A stretch of DNA of 64,000 nucleotides from the NCBI RefSeq assembly GCF_018326265.1, contig NZ_AP023360.1, positions 3,711,501-3,775,500 on the forward strand. Reading direction: 5' to 3'. Positions 42,127 through 50,244 of the stretch are shown piece after piece; position 1 is the first letter of the stretch; each line of letters starts with the position of its first letter. The position numbers and the translations under genes were made by a program. Under the pieces are notes generated by a model. That model did no database searches. It was not told the origin of the DNA and saw nothing but the letters and a program-made list of their open reading frames with translations. Origin of the DNA: Catellatospora sp. IY07-71. Lineage in GTDB: Bacteria > Actinomycetota > Actinomycetes > Mycobacteriales > Micromonosporaceae.

Positions 42127-44571
42127 CTACTCTGCGCGCAGGGCCGTGGCGACGCGGGTGCGGGCCGCCCAGCCCGCCGGGAGTAGCGCGCCGAGCACCG
42201 CGAGCACGATGCCCGCGCCGCCGAGCAGGATCAGCTCGCCGATGCCGTACACCTCCATGGCGGACTGCGGCAGGGCGGTGGACGCGCCCTCACCCATCAC
42301 CGGGATGACCGCGTGGTGCAGCGCCACCCCCAGCGGCACGGCGATCACCCCGGCGAGCAGCCCCAGCCCCACCATCGAGGTGACCACCATGATCCGGGTC
42401 TGCCGCGGCGTCATGCCCAGCGCCTTCAGCACGCCGATCTCGTGGATCCGCTCGCGGGTGGTCAGCACCACCGTGTTCAGCACCCCCAGCGCCGCGATGA
42501 CGCTGAGCAGCACGGTGAGCATCACGATCAGCGCCTGGATGATCAGGAACGTCTCGCTGTCCTCGCTGACGGCCCGGTCCTCGACGTACACGCCGGACGT
42601 CTCCTCCGGGTACTTCGCCTGCAGCGCCTGCGTGTACGCGGCGGAGTCGGCGCCCGCCGCGAGCCCCACCTCGACCCGCGCCGAGAACGCCTGCTCCACC
42701 AGCGACGCGTCGCCGATGACCGTGTAGTTGTCGCTGCCGTTGATGACCTCCCCGACGATGGCGACCGCGCGCCCGCCGGGCAGGGTGAGCCGGTCGCCGA
42801 GCGCGAGGCCGGTCTGCCGCAGGGTGTACGACGAGAGCACGACCTCGCCCGTGCCCGCGTACCAGCGCCCGGCGGCGAGGCGGTGCCCGGCCCAGCTCGC
42901 GTCCCCGGCGTATCCGATGAGGAGGACCTCCTCGGCGATGCCCGCGACGCGGACCTCGGCGTCCTCGCGCAGCACCGAGTGCGCGGTGCCCGGCATGGCG
43001 GCCACGGTCGCGGCGACGTCCGCGGGGTCGGGCGGGTCGATCGGGGCGCGCGGGCCGCCCGGGGCCTGCGGCGCGCCGCCCTCCGGCGGGGGTGCCGGTC
43101 CGAACGCGCCGGGCACCATGACGTTCACCTCGACCACGACGGCGTCGATGCGGCTGAACGCGGTGTTGACCTCGATCATCGACGCGGACAGGCCGCTGGA
43201 GAAGACCAGGGTGATCGCGCCGAGCAGCAGCGCGACCACGGTCGCCAGGGCCCGTGACGGCCGGGCCAGCGGCATGCCGAGGCCCAGCGCGACCGGGCGG
43301 GGCAGCGCCGACGCGGTCAGCGCGCGGCGGGCCCGGAAGCCCCGGCCGGTACGCGGCGCGCGGCCGACGCTGATCGCCTGGTTGGCGGCAAGCCGCCCGG
43401 CCCGCAGCGCCGGCCCGAGCGCGGCGAGCGCGACCAGCAGCGGCGCGGCGGCCAGCACCAGCCCGACGACCCAGAGCGGCACGCCCGCGCCGTCGCCGGG
43501 TATGCCGTACGCGTCGTCGGTCTGCGCGAGCATCGGCACGGCCAGCACCGCGCCGAGCCCGACGCCGACGGCCGCACCGGCCAGCGCGGGCACCAGCACC
43601 TGCACGACGTACACGGCGACGACCTGCTCGGGGGTGAAGCCGAGGGTCTTGAGGATGCCGATGGTGCGGAAGCCGGAGACGACCGCGCCGTTGACGACGT
43701 TGACCGTGATCAGCACGGACAGCACGATGCCGAGGATCGCGAACGCCACCACGAACGGCGCGATCGCCGAGATGGACCGGTTGAGCGCCTGCCGGATGGT
43801 CACGTACGTGGTCGCGCCGGTGACCGCGCCCTGCGGGAGGCCGCTGGTGGCGGTGGCGAGGGCGGCGCGCAGCGCCGCGTCGTCGGCGCCGGGGTCGGTG
43901 AAGCGGTAGAGCATCTGCCGGGCGGTGTTCTCGCCGGTGAGCACGTCGCTCTGGGTGGGGTGGACCCACCCGTCCGCGGTGCCGGTGACCGACGCGGCGA
44001 CGCCGACGACCCGCAGCGACACCCCGTTGATGGTGAGCGTGCTGCCGACCTTGGTACGCGGCCCGGCGACTCGCCGGGTCACCACGATCTGCCCGGGCCC
44101 GGTGAGCCAGGCACCGTCGGTGAGGGTGAGCCGGTCCACGGGGCCGTGCTGCTCGCCGCGTCCCACGATGACGAACTCCAGGCCGGGCGGCCCGAACATG
44201 CCCGAGATCGGTGCGGTGACCACGTCGAACGGGCCCGCGACCGCCGCGACGCCGGTGGCCGTGGCGGTCGCGGCGAGCCGGCTCGCGGGCACGTCGGCGC
44301 TGATGGTGGCGGCGGCGTGGGCGCCCCGCGCTTCGGCGAACGCGTCGTCGAACGGCCCGTGCGAGGCGACGAGCAGCCCGACGCCCAGCACGGACGTGGC
44401 GGCCGAGAGCAGCACGACGATCCCGACGATCACGGTCTGGAGCCGCCGCCGGGCGACCGCGGCGCGGGCGGCCGCCAGCACGGCGCCCGTGCCCCGGCCG
44501 CGCCGGGGCTCCGGCGGGCGGGTGCGCTCGTCCCGCTCAGCGGCGGGGGAGACACCGGTCAGGGCGCTCAT
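42127..44571 (-). CDS. ABC transporter permease, FtsX/MacB-like (fused double permease)
   Basis: 814-residue membrane protein with two FtsX-type halves. N-terminal span (LQTVIVGIVVLLSAATSVLGVGLL), a large extracellular domain (~70-260), three spans (PFVVAFAILGIVLSVLITVNVV; VLVPALAGAAVGVGLGAVL; LWVVGLVLAAAPLLVALAAL), then a second span/extracellular/three-span unit, ending GELILLGGAGIVLAVLGALLP. The LGFTPEQVVAV and LGMTPRQTRIM segments are coupling helices. Such permeases export or extract lipoproteins, peptides or antibiotics. The second extracellular domain has a Pro-rich insert (APPPEGGAPQAPGGPRAPIDPPDP). It follows the ATPase gene and is divergent from a two-component system likely to regulate it. 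Confidence 0.9.
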   Translation of the reverse strand: MSALTGVSPAAERDERTRPPEPRRGRGTGAVLAAARAAVARRRLQTVIVGIVVLLSAATSVLGVGLLVASHGPFDDAFAEARGAHAAATISADVPASRLAATATATGVAAVAGPFDVVTAPISGMFGPPGLEFVIVGRGEQHGPVDRLTLTDGAWLTGPGQIVVTRRVAGPRTKVGSTLTINGVSLRVVGVAASVTGTADGWVHPTQSDVLTGENTARQMLYRFTDPGADDAALRAALATATSGLPQGAVTGATTYVTIRQALNRSISAIAPFVVAFAILGIVLSVLITVNVVNGAVVSGFRTIGILKTLGFTPEQVVAVYVVQVLVPALAGAAVGVGLGAVLAVPMLAQTDDAYGIPGDGAGVPLWVVGLVLAAAPLLVALAALGPALRAGRLAANQAISVGRAPRTGRGFRARRALTASALPRPVALGLGMPLARPSRALATVVALLLGAITLVFSSGLSASMIEVNTAFSRIDAVVVEVNVMVPGAFGPAPPPEGGAPQAPGGPRAPIDPPDPADVAATVAAMPGTAHSVLREDAEVRVAGIAEEVLLIGYAGDASWAGHRLAAGRWYAGTGEVVLSSYTLRQTGLALGDRLTLPGGRAVAIVGEVINGSDNYTVIGDASLVEQAFSARVEVGLAAGADSAAYTQALQAKYPEETSGVYVEDRAVSEDSETFLIIQALIVMLTVLLSVIAALGVLNTVVLTTRERIHEIGVLKALGMTPRQTRIMVVTSMVGLGLLAGVIAVPLGVALHHAVIPVMGEGASTALPQSAMEVYGIGELILLGGAGIVLAVLGALLPAGWAARTRVATALRAE

Positions 44572-44638
44572 GCCTTCTCCTCGCTGCGCTCGTCGGCGGC
44601 ACGAGTGCTGGTCCGCATGATTCGCTCGCTGCGCTCGC

Positions 44639-45319
44639 TCATGCGGGCACCGCCTCGGTGGCGCGGCCGTCGCGCATGGTGATCAGCCGCCGCCCGGCGG
44701 CGGTGGCCAGCTGCGGGTCGTGCGTCACGAGCAGCAGCGTGAGGCCGCCCTCGGACAGCTCGTGCAGCAGGTCGCGCACCCCGGCGGCGGCCTCCTGGTC
44801 GACGGCGCCGGTGGGTTCGTCGGCGAGCAGCAGCTGGGGGCGGTTCATCAGGGCACGGGCGATGGCCACCCGCTGGCGCTGGCCGCCGGACAGGCGGGCC
44901 GGGTACTCGTCGGACTTGGCCGCGATGCCGAGCCGGTCGAGCAGCTCGTCGGCGCGGCCGCGGGCCTGGGCGGTGCGCATGCCGGCCAGGCGGGCGGGCA
45001 GCAGCACGTTGTCGCGCACGGTCATCTCGTCGAGCAGGTGGAAGAACTGGAAGATGATGCCGATGTGGGCGCTGCGGAAGCGGGCCAGCGCGGTCTCGGT
45101 CAGCTTGTCGACGCGTACGCCGGCCACCTCGACGGTGCCGCCGGTCGGCCGGTCCAGCCCGGCGATGACGTTGAGCAGGGTCGACTTGCCGCTGCCGGAC
45201 GGGCCCATGACGGCGACGGCCTCCCCGGCGTGCACGGTCAGGTCGACGCCGGCCAGGGCGGGCGGCCCGGCGGCCTCGTACGCCTTCGCCACGTCGCGCA
45301 GGCGGATCAGTTCGGTCAT
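44639..45319 (-). CDS. ABC transporter ATP-binding protein, LolD/MacB-like
   Basis: 226-residue ATPase. Walker A GPSGSGKST (~41-49), Q-loop IIFQFFHLLDEMTVRDNV, signature LSGGQRQRVAIARAL, Walker B LLLADEPTGAVD, and switch His in LLVTHDPQL. Partner of the adjoining FtsX-type permease. ATG 45319 is chosen because the family begins with IRLRDVAKAYE; an earlier in-frame extension is not homologous. The 67-base gap to the permease contains no feature. Confidence 0.93.
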   Translation of the reverse strand: MTELIRLRDVAKAYEAAGPPALAGVDLTVHAGEAVAVMGPSGSGKSTLLNVIAGLDRPTGGTVEVAGVRVDKLTETALARFRSAHIGIIFQFFHLLDEMTVRDNVLLPARLAGMRTAQARGRADELLDRLGIAAKSDEYPARLSGGQRQRVAIARALMNRPQLLLADEPTGAVDQEAAAGVRDLLHELSEGGLTLLLVTHDPQLATAAGRRLITMRDGRATEAVPA

Positions 45320-45483
45320 GGTCGGGTGCCCCCTCCAGGTCGGATACCGGTCCTGGCGACCGTAGGAAGCGGGGGTACGCGGGCGCGTCCGGCGCGGGAG
45401 CGAACCTGGCGGGGTGCCGTCCGCCACGATGATGAGGCGGGTAGTCATCACGGTGGACGCCGCGGCCGGGTGAGCTGGGCACA

Positions 45484-46791
45484 ATGGTCGGCGTGCCGAC
45501 CGTCCTGCGCCGCCTGGCCGCCCGCCTCGGAGTGCCCGCCGCCGATCTCGCCCTCGCGGTGGCGCTCGTGCTGGCCGGGTTCGGGTGGGCGGTCACGGTC
45601 AGCGGCGAGGGCGGTGACGCCCCGGCGCCCGTGCGGCTGGACATCCCCGGCGTGTCCCGGATGGAGGAGCGGCCGGCGATTCCCGACATCCCGCCCGTGC
45701 CCGACCGGCCCCGCGTGGGTGAGGAGCCGCGGGCGCCGATCGGGCCGCCGCTGCTGCCCGAGCGAGCCGACGGCGGCGGGCTCGACGACGGCATGCTGCT
45801 GGTCAACCTGATCGCGGGGGCGGCGGTGGCGGTGCGGCGGCGGTGGCCGATGCGCGCGTTCGCCGTCGCCGTCGGCGGGGTGTTCGTGCTCCAGGACGGC
45901 CTGCTGTGGCCCGGCTTCCTCGCGGTGCTGATCTGCGCGTACTCGGCCGTGGCGTACGGGCGCAGCGTGCGCCGGGCCGGGGTGCTGCTGGCGGTCGCGG
46001 CGGTGATCTCGGCCTCGCTGTTCTCCCAGTCGATCCCGCAGATGCCGGGCTGGGCCAGCCCGTTCGCGGTGCTGCTGCCCGCCGGGCTGTTCGCCGCCGC
46101 GCTGCGCAGCGCCCGGGAGCGGGCCGACGCCGCCGCCCGCCGGGCCGCCGCGCTGGAGCAGGAGCAGGCGGCGACCGCCCGGGCGGCGATGGCCGAGGAG
46201 CGGGCCCGGATCGCCCGCGAGCTGCACGACGTGGTCAGCCACCACGTCAGCGTCATGGTGGTGCAGGCCGGCGCCGCTGGGAAGGTCATCGACCAGCGCC
46301 CGGACCTGGCCGCTGGGGCGCTGAGCGCGATCGAGGACAGCGGCCGGGCCGCCATGGCCGAGCTGCGCCACCTGCTCGGGCTGATGGCCCCCGCCGACGA
46401 CCGGCTGCACCCGCAGCCGGGCCTGCGCGAGCTGGACACCCTGGTCGACGCGGTACGCGCCGCGGGCCAGCCGGTGACGCTGCGCCACGACGGCGCCGAC
46501 GTGCCCGAGGGCGTCGACCTGACGGCGTACCGGGTGGTGCAGGAGGGGCTGACCAACGCGCTGCGCCACGCGCCGGGGGCCGCGACCGCGGTGCACATCC
46601 GCCGCGACGGCGCCGACCTGCTGGTCGAGGTCAGCAACGAGGCCGCCGCGGGTGAGCCGGGCGGGCCGGGCGCCGGACGCGGGCTGCTCGGCCTGCGCGA
46701 ACGCCTGCGCCTGCACGACGGCACGCTCCACGCGGGAGCCGCCCCCGACGGCGGCTTCCTGCTCACCGCGCGCATCCCGGCCGCGTCGTGA
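45484..46791 (+). CDS. Sensor histidine kinase, HisKA_3 type
   Basis: 435-residue membrane kinase. First span ~21-39, then a Pro-rich extracytoplasmic loop (~45-100) that is a plausible ligand site, followed by about four spans (104-207). DHp helix ERARIARELHDVVSHHVSVM with phospho-acceptor His248; HATPase N-box EGLTNALRHAPG and G2 motif GRGLLGLRERL. Divergent from the ABC exporter and followed by its response regulator. This arrangement suggests sensing of an envelope stress or antimicrobial compound exported by the transporter (inference). Confidence 0.92.
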   Translation: MVGVPTVLRRLAARLGVPAADLALAVALVLAGFGWAVTVSGEGGDAPAPVRLDIPGVSRMEERPAIPDIPPVPDRPRVGEEPRAPIGPPLLPERADGGGLDDGMLLVNLIAGAAVAVRRRWPMRAFAVAVGGVFVLQDGLLWPGFLAVLICAYSAVAYGRSVRRAGVLLAVAAVISASLFSQSIPQMPGWASPFAVLLPAGLFAAALRSARERADAAARRAAALEQEQAATARAAMAEERARIARELHDVVSHHVSVMVVQAGAAGKVIDQRPDLAAGALSAIEDSGRAAMAELRHLLGLMAPADDRLHPQPGLRELDTLVDAVRAAGQPVTLRHDGADVPEGVDLTAYRVVQEGLTNALRHAPGAATAVHIRRDGADLLVEVSNEAAAGEPGGPGAGRGLLGLRERLRLHDGTLHAGAAPDGGFLLTARIPAAS

Positions 46792-46887
46792 GCGCCGCGC
46801 GAGGGAGGCTGAGGGCATTAGCGAGCGTGGTGGGCGGGTCGGGTGCCGATGGCACTCGTGCTGGAGCCGAGCGAAGCGGGGGAAGGC

Positions 46888-47565
46888 ATGAGTGAGCCGC
46901 TGCGCGTCGTCGTCGCGGACGACCAGGCGCTGGTCCGCAGCGGGTTCACCATGATCCTGGCCGCGGCCGGGATCGACGTGGTGGGGGAGGCGGGCGACGG
47001 CGAGGCCGCGCTCGCGGCGGTGCGGCGGCTGCGTCCGGACGTGGTGCTGATGGACATCCGCATGCCGGGCATGGACGGCCTGGAGGCGACCCGGCGGCTG
47101 CTCGCCTCCGGCGCGACCACCACGGCCGGAGACCCCACCCGTGTGATCATCCTGACCACGTTCGACCTCGACGAGTACGTCTACGCGGCGCTGCGCGCCG
47201 GGGCCAGCGGCTTCCTGCTCAAGGACGTGACACCGGACCACCTGGTGCACGCGGTGCGGCTGGTCCGGGACGGGGACGCGCTGCTCGCGCCGTCGATCAC
47301 CCGGCGGCTGGTGGACCGCTTCACGTCGGGACGGGGCGTGATCGAGGACCACGGCGCGCTGCCCACGCTGACCGCCCGCGAGCGGGAGGTGCTGGTGCTG
47401 CTGGCGCGCGGCCTGTCCAACGCCGAGCTGGCGGCCGAGCTGCAGCTCGGTGAGGCCACGGTGAAGACGCACGTGGCCCGCATCCTGGCCAAGCTGCAGC
47501 TGCGCGACCGGGTGCAGGCGGTCATCTTCGCGTACGAGAGCGGCCTGGTCAGCCCCGGCTCGTGA
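46888..47565 (+). CDS. NarL/LuxR-family response regulator
   Basis: 225-residue regulator. Receiver domain with acidic pair Asp11/Asp12, phospho-acceptor Asp56 (VVLMDIRMPGMDG), Thr in ILTTFDLDEY and Lys in FLLKDV. LuxR helix-turn-helix ~160-215 (LTAREREVLVLLARGLSNAELAAELQLGEATVKTHVARILAKL). Partner of the preceding kinase (96-base gap). ATG 46888 follows GGGGGAAGG. Probably activates the divergent ABC exporter. Confidence 0.93.
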   Translation: MSEPLRVVVADDQALVRSGFTMILAAAGIDVVGEAGDGEAALAAVRRLRPDVVLMDIRMPGMDGLEATRRLLASGATTTAGDPTRVIILTTFDLDEYVYAALRAGASGFLLKDVTPDHLVHAVRLVRDGDALLAPSITRRLVDRFTSGRGVIEDHGALPTLTAREREVLVLLARGLSNAELAAELQLGEATVKTHVARILAKLQLRDRVQAVIFAYESGLVSPGS

Positions 47566-47592
47566 CGGCAGAAAAAATAGCGCGGCCCATGG

Positions 47593-47620
47593 TTGAAATC
47601 TGTCGTGGTGGTTATAGAAT
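47593..47620 (+). promoter_or_regulatory. Promoter of the hsp20 gene
   Basis: TTGAAA (47593-47598), 16-base spacer, TAGAAT (47615-47620), in an AT-rich island (47570-47640). A short dyad GCAAG-N8-CTTGC (47630-47647) lies just downstream and could be an operator. Its arms point the opposite way to the HspR HAIR box, so HspR control is not claimed. Confidence 0.65.
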
Positions 47621-47678
47621 TTGTGTCGGGCAAGCGAGATGTCTTGCTCGAGGCAATCACCTGGGAGGTGTGTTGATC

Positions 47679-48167
47679 ATGATGCGTTTCGACCCGTTCC
47701 GCGACTTCGACCGGCTCGCCGGCGAGGTGTTCGGCACGGCGCGCACTCCGTCGCCGATGCCGATGGACTGCCTGCGCACGGGCGACACGTTCGTGGTCCG
47801 GTTCGACATGCCGGGCATCGACGTCGAGAGCCTCGACGTCGCGGCCGAGAACGGCACCCTGACCGTGCGCGGCGAGCGGCGCCGCAACGACCCCGAGGAC
47901 GCGTCCTACCTGGTCTCGGAGCGGCCCGCCGGGCGCTACAGCCGACAGCTCGTGCTGGGCGACGGCCTGGACGTCGAGGCGATCACCGCCGACTACCGCG
48001 ACGGCGTGCTGACGCTGACCATCCCGGTCGCCGAGCGCGCCAAGCCGCGCCGGATCGAGGTCACCCGCGGGCGCGACGCCGCGCTGGAGTCGCACGAGGG
48101 GCACAAGATGATCAGCGGTCAGGCGAGCGACGACCGCGTGCCGGCCACCGCCGGTGCCGCGCGCTGA
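47679..48167 (+). CDS. Hsp20/alpha-crystallin small heat-shock protein
   Basis: 162-residue ATP-independent holdase chaperone. N-terminal MMRFDPFRDFDRLAGEVFG, central alpha-crystallin domain (~35-125; FVVRFDMPGIDVESLDVAAENGTLTVRGERR, YSRQLVLGDGLD, ADYRDGVLTLTIPV), and a short tail. Two ATGs in tandem (47679/47682) follow GGGAGGTG at about 8 bases. A recognisable promoter lies upstream. A MerR-type gene follows behind a hairpin and may be its regulator. Confidence 0.92.
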   Translation: MMRFDPFRDFDRLAGEVFGTARTPSPMPMDCLRTGDTFVVRFDMPGIDVESLDVAAENGTLTVRGERRRNDPEDASYLVSERPAGRYSRQLVLGDGLDVEAITADYRDGVLTLTIPVAERAKPRRIEVTRGRDAALESHEGHKMISGQASDDRVPATAGAAR

Positions 48168-48180
48168 CCGCGCGGGACAC

Positions 48181-48223
48181 GACCGGCGCCGGGCGGCGGA
48201 GCACCCGCCGACCGGCGCCGGTC
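48181..48223 (+). terminator. Hairpin between hsp20 and merR-type gene
   Basis: GACCGGCGCCGG (48181-48192) pairs with CCGGCGCCGGTC (48212-48223), with further GGCGG/CCGCC pairing inside. It may terminate or attenuate transcription between hsp20 and the downstream regulator. Confidence 0.65.
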
Positions 48224-48243
48224 CCGTAGGAACGGATCGGGCG

Positions 48244-48588
48244 ATGAAGGAACCCACGCAGGGCACGGGCCACACGCCGGTGCTGGGCGACGCGGACTTC
48301 CCTGGCTACTCCATGGGCACCGCGGCGCAGGCCATCGGGGTGACCCCGGCCTTCCTGCGCGCCGTGGAGACCGCGGGGCTGTTCGAGTCGCACCGGTCCG
48401 GCGGCGGGCACCGCCGCTACAGCCAGGACGACCTGCAGCGGGCCGACCGCGCGCGCGGCCTGGTCGACGACGGCATGCGGCTGGACGCGGCGGTGCGCAT
48501 CGTCGGTTTGGAGTACCAGCTGGCCGCGGCCAACGCGATGATCGAGATCCTGCGCCGCCGCCTGGGCGACCCGCCCGGCCGCGCCTGA
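48244..48588 (+). CDS. MerR-family regulator (HspR-like)
   Basis: 114-residue protein with a MerR helix-turn-helix YSMGTAAQAIGVTPAFLRAVETAGLFESHRSGGGHRRYSQDDLQRADRARGLVDDGMRLDAAVRIVGLE followed by a short coiled dimerisation helix ending MIEILRRRL. Placement directly after an hsp20 gene suggests autoregulation of the heat-shock unit in the way HspR controls chaperone operons; direct evidence is lacking. Start ATG 48244, weak ribosome site. Its stop is only 10 bases from the stop of the convergent SDR gene. Confidence 0.83.
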   Translation: MKEPTQGTGHTPVLGDADFPGYSMGTAAQAIGVTPAFLRAVETAGLFESHRSGGGHRRYSQDDLQRADRARGLVDDGMRLDAAVRIVGLEYQLAAANAMIEILRRRLGDPPGRA

Positions 48589-48598
48589 CGTCGCCCGC

Positions 48599-49357
48599 TC
48601 AGGCGGCGACCACGGCCACGCCGGTCCGGCCGCCGTCCACGTCGAGCACCGTGCCGTGCACGAACGCGGCCTCGTCGGACGCGAGGTAGACGGCCGCGTA
48701 CGCGATCGACTCCGGCCGGCCGCTGGCTCCGGCCGGAGTGCCGCGCATCATCGCCTCGGCCATGTCGTCGGCGGACTCCGGGCGGACCACGCCGGGGGAG
48801 ACGGCGTTGACGCGTACCCCCTGCGGCCCGAACTCGGCGGCCCAGGCCCGGGTCAGCGTCTCCATCGCGCCCTTGGTGGAGCTGTAGAGGGCGCTGACCG
48901 GGACGCCGAGCCGGGCGATCCAGGAGCCGAGGTTCACGATCACGCCGGAGCCGCGCTCGGCCATCCGCGGCGCGATCGCGGCGGTCAGGAAGAACGGCGC
49001 CTTGACGTTGACGCCGTACACCTCGTCGAACATCTCGCTGGTGACGGTCGGCGTCGTCGACGGCGGGTAGATGCCCGCGTTGTTGACGAGCACGTCGATG
49101 TGCCCGCCGAGCACGCGCGCCGCCTCGTCGGCCAGCGCCCGCGAGGTGGCGGGGGAGCCGTCGAGCGAGGCGGCGACGAAGTCGGCCCGCCCGCCCGCCG
49201 CGCGGATCTGCGCGACGACCTCGCCGCCGCGCTGCTTGTCCCGGCCGGAGACGGCGACGTGCGCGCCCTCGGCGGCGAAGGCCAGCGCCGTCGCGCGGCC
49301 GATGTTGCTGGTGGAACCGGTTATGAGGGCCGTCTTTCCGGCCAGGCGAGTGCCCAC
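48599..49357 (-). CDS. SDR-family oxidoreductase (FabG-like)
   Basis: 252-residue classical short-chain dehydrogenase. Cofactor motif TGSTSNIGRATALAF (TGxxxGxG variant), NNAG at ~93-96, catalytic Ser in VNLGSWIA and YSSTKGAME (Tyr-x3-Lys), C-terminal LDVDGGRTG. Substrate unknown. GTG 49357 follows GAGGAAGG. Divergent from a TetR regulator with two TGGACC-type operators between, so it is probably the target of that repressor. Confidence 0.9.
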   Translation of the reverse strand: MGTRLAGKTALITGSTSNIGRATALAFAAEGAHVAVSGRDKQRGGEVVAQIRAAGGRADFVAASLDGSPATSRALADEAARVLGGHIDVLVNNAGIYPPSTTPTVTSEMFDEVYGVNVKAPFFLTAAIAPRMAERGSGVIVNLGSWIARLGVPVSALYSSTKGAMETLTRAWAAEFGPQGVRVNAVSPGVVRPESADDMAEAMMRGTPAGASGRPESIAYAAVYLASDEAAFVHGTVLDVDGGRTGVAVVAA

Positions 49358-49390
49358 GGTGCGAACCTTCCTCGATGTCGCGGCCAAGAT

Positions 49391-49439
49391 TGGACCGCTC
49401 AGTCCAGACCGTAGCACAGAGAATGGACCGGCCGGTCCA
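49391..49439. promoter_or_regulatory. Two TetR-type operators in the SDR/tetR intergenic region
   Basis: Site 1 TGGAC-CGCTCA-GTCCA (49391-49406) and site 2 TGGACCGGCCGGTCCA (49424-49439, perfect 16-bp palindrome), centres 33 bases apart (about three helical turns). The sites lie in a 102-base divergent region, so TetR binding would control both genes. Confidence 0.85.
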
Positions 49440-49459
49440 GTTCCGGTAGGCTGGCCGCC

Positions 49460-50092
49460 GTGACCACTGCTTCCCCGGCCGCGCGGCTGACCAGCAAAGG
49501 CGTCGCCACCCGCACGCGCATCGTCGCGGCCGCGGCCGATCTGGTGCTGGCGCGCGGGGTCGGCGGCACCAGCCTCGACGACGTCCGTGCGGGCACGCTG
49601 ACCAGCAAGAGCCAGCTCTTTCACTACTTCCCCGGCGGCAAGCGCGAGCTGGTGCTCGCCATCGCCGCCCTGCAGACCGAGCGTGTCCTCCAGGCGCAGC
49701 GGCCATACCTGGACAGCCTCGACACATGGGAGTCCTGGGAGGGCTGGCGGACCGCGCTGGTCGCGCACTACGCCGCCCAGCCGCACTGGGGCTGCCCGAT
49801 CGGCACACTGGTCAGCGAGCTGACCGGCACCGACGCCGCGGCCGCCGCGGAAGTCGCCGCCCACCTGGACCGCTGGCGGGCCTATCTGAGCGCGGGCCTG
49901 CGCCGGATGAGTGAGCGCGGGCTGCTGCGCCCGGACGCCGACCCCGACCGCCTCGCGCTGGCCGTGTTCGCCTCCGTGCAGGGCGGCCTCCTGCTCAACC
50001 AGGCCACCCGTGCCAACGAGCCCCTGGCCGCCGCCCTTGACGGCGCCCTCGCCGCCCTCCACGCCGCCGCCCCCTCGGACTCCCGGGAGTAG
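49460..50092 (+). CDS. TetR-family transcriptional regulator
   Basis: 210-residue repressor. HTH region TRTRIVAAAADLVLARGVGGTSLDDVRAGTLTSKSQLFHYFPGGKRELV (~18-63), then an all-helical ligand domain. Phe-His-Tyr-Phe instead of the commoner LYYHF is a mild variation also found in the family. GTG 49460. It most likely represses the divergent SDR gene through the two TGGACC palindromes. Ligand unknown. Confidence 0.9.
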   Translation: MTTASPAARLTSKGVATRTRIVAAAADLVLARGVGGTSLDDVRAGTLTSKSQLFHYFPGGKRELVLAIAALQTERVLQAQRPYLDSLDTWESWEGWRTALVAHYAAQPHWGCPIGTLVSELTGTDAAAAAEVAAHLDRWRAYLSAGLRRMSERGLLRPDADPDRLALAVFASVQGGLLLNQATRANEPLAAALDGALAALHAAAPSDSRE

Positions 50093-50151
50093 CCCGATCG
50101 GTGGACGGCGATGCGCCGGGCGGGTAGGGGGCGCGACGGGAGTTATGTACC

Positions 50152-50171
50152 ATCGGAGAGCGCTCTCCGAT
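50152..50171 (+). promoter_or_regulatory. LacI-family operator upstream of GH3 gene
   Basis: ATCGGAGAGCGCTCTCCGAT is a perfect 20-bp palindrome with the same GAGAGCGCTCTC core as the two GH64 operators. A TTATGT/TATGTA hexamer (50143-50149) directly upstream may be the -10, placing the operator over the transcription start. Confidence 0.8.
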
Positions 50172-50244
50172 CGACGCCGCCCGGAGCGCGTGCGTGCACT
50201 CTAGCCCCCAGGATGCCGCCGCGTCCGCCGAAAGGACAGCTGCC

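Noticed and set aside
44575-44640. Repeated CTCGCTGCGCTCG words between the ABC genes
   Set aside because: Short words of this type are common in high-GC actinomycete DNA, and no consistent repeat unit or symmetry was found.
47630-47647. HspR HAIR box upstream of hsp20
   Set aside because: The dyad is GCAAG...CTTGC, opposite in orientation to CTTGAG...CTCAAG, and is shorter than the HAIR consensus.
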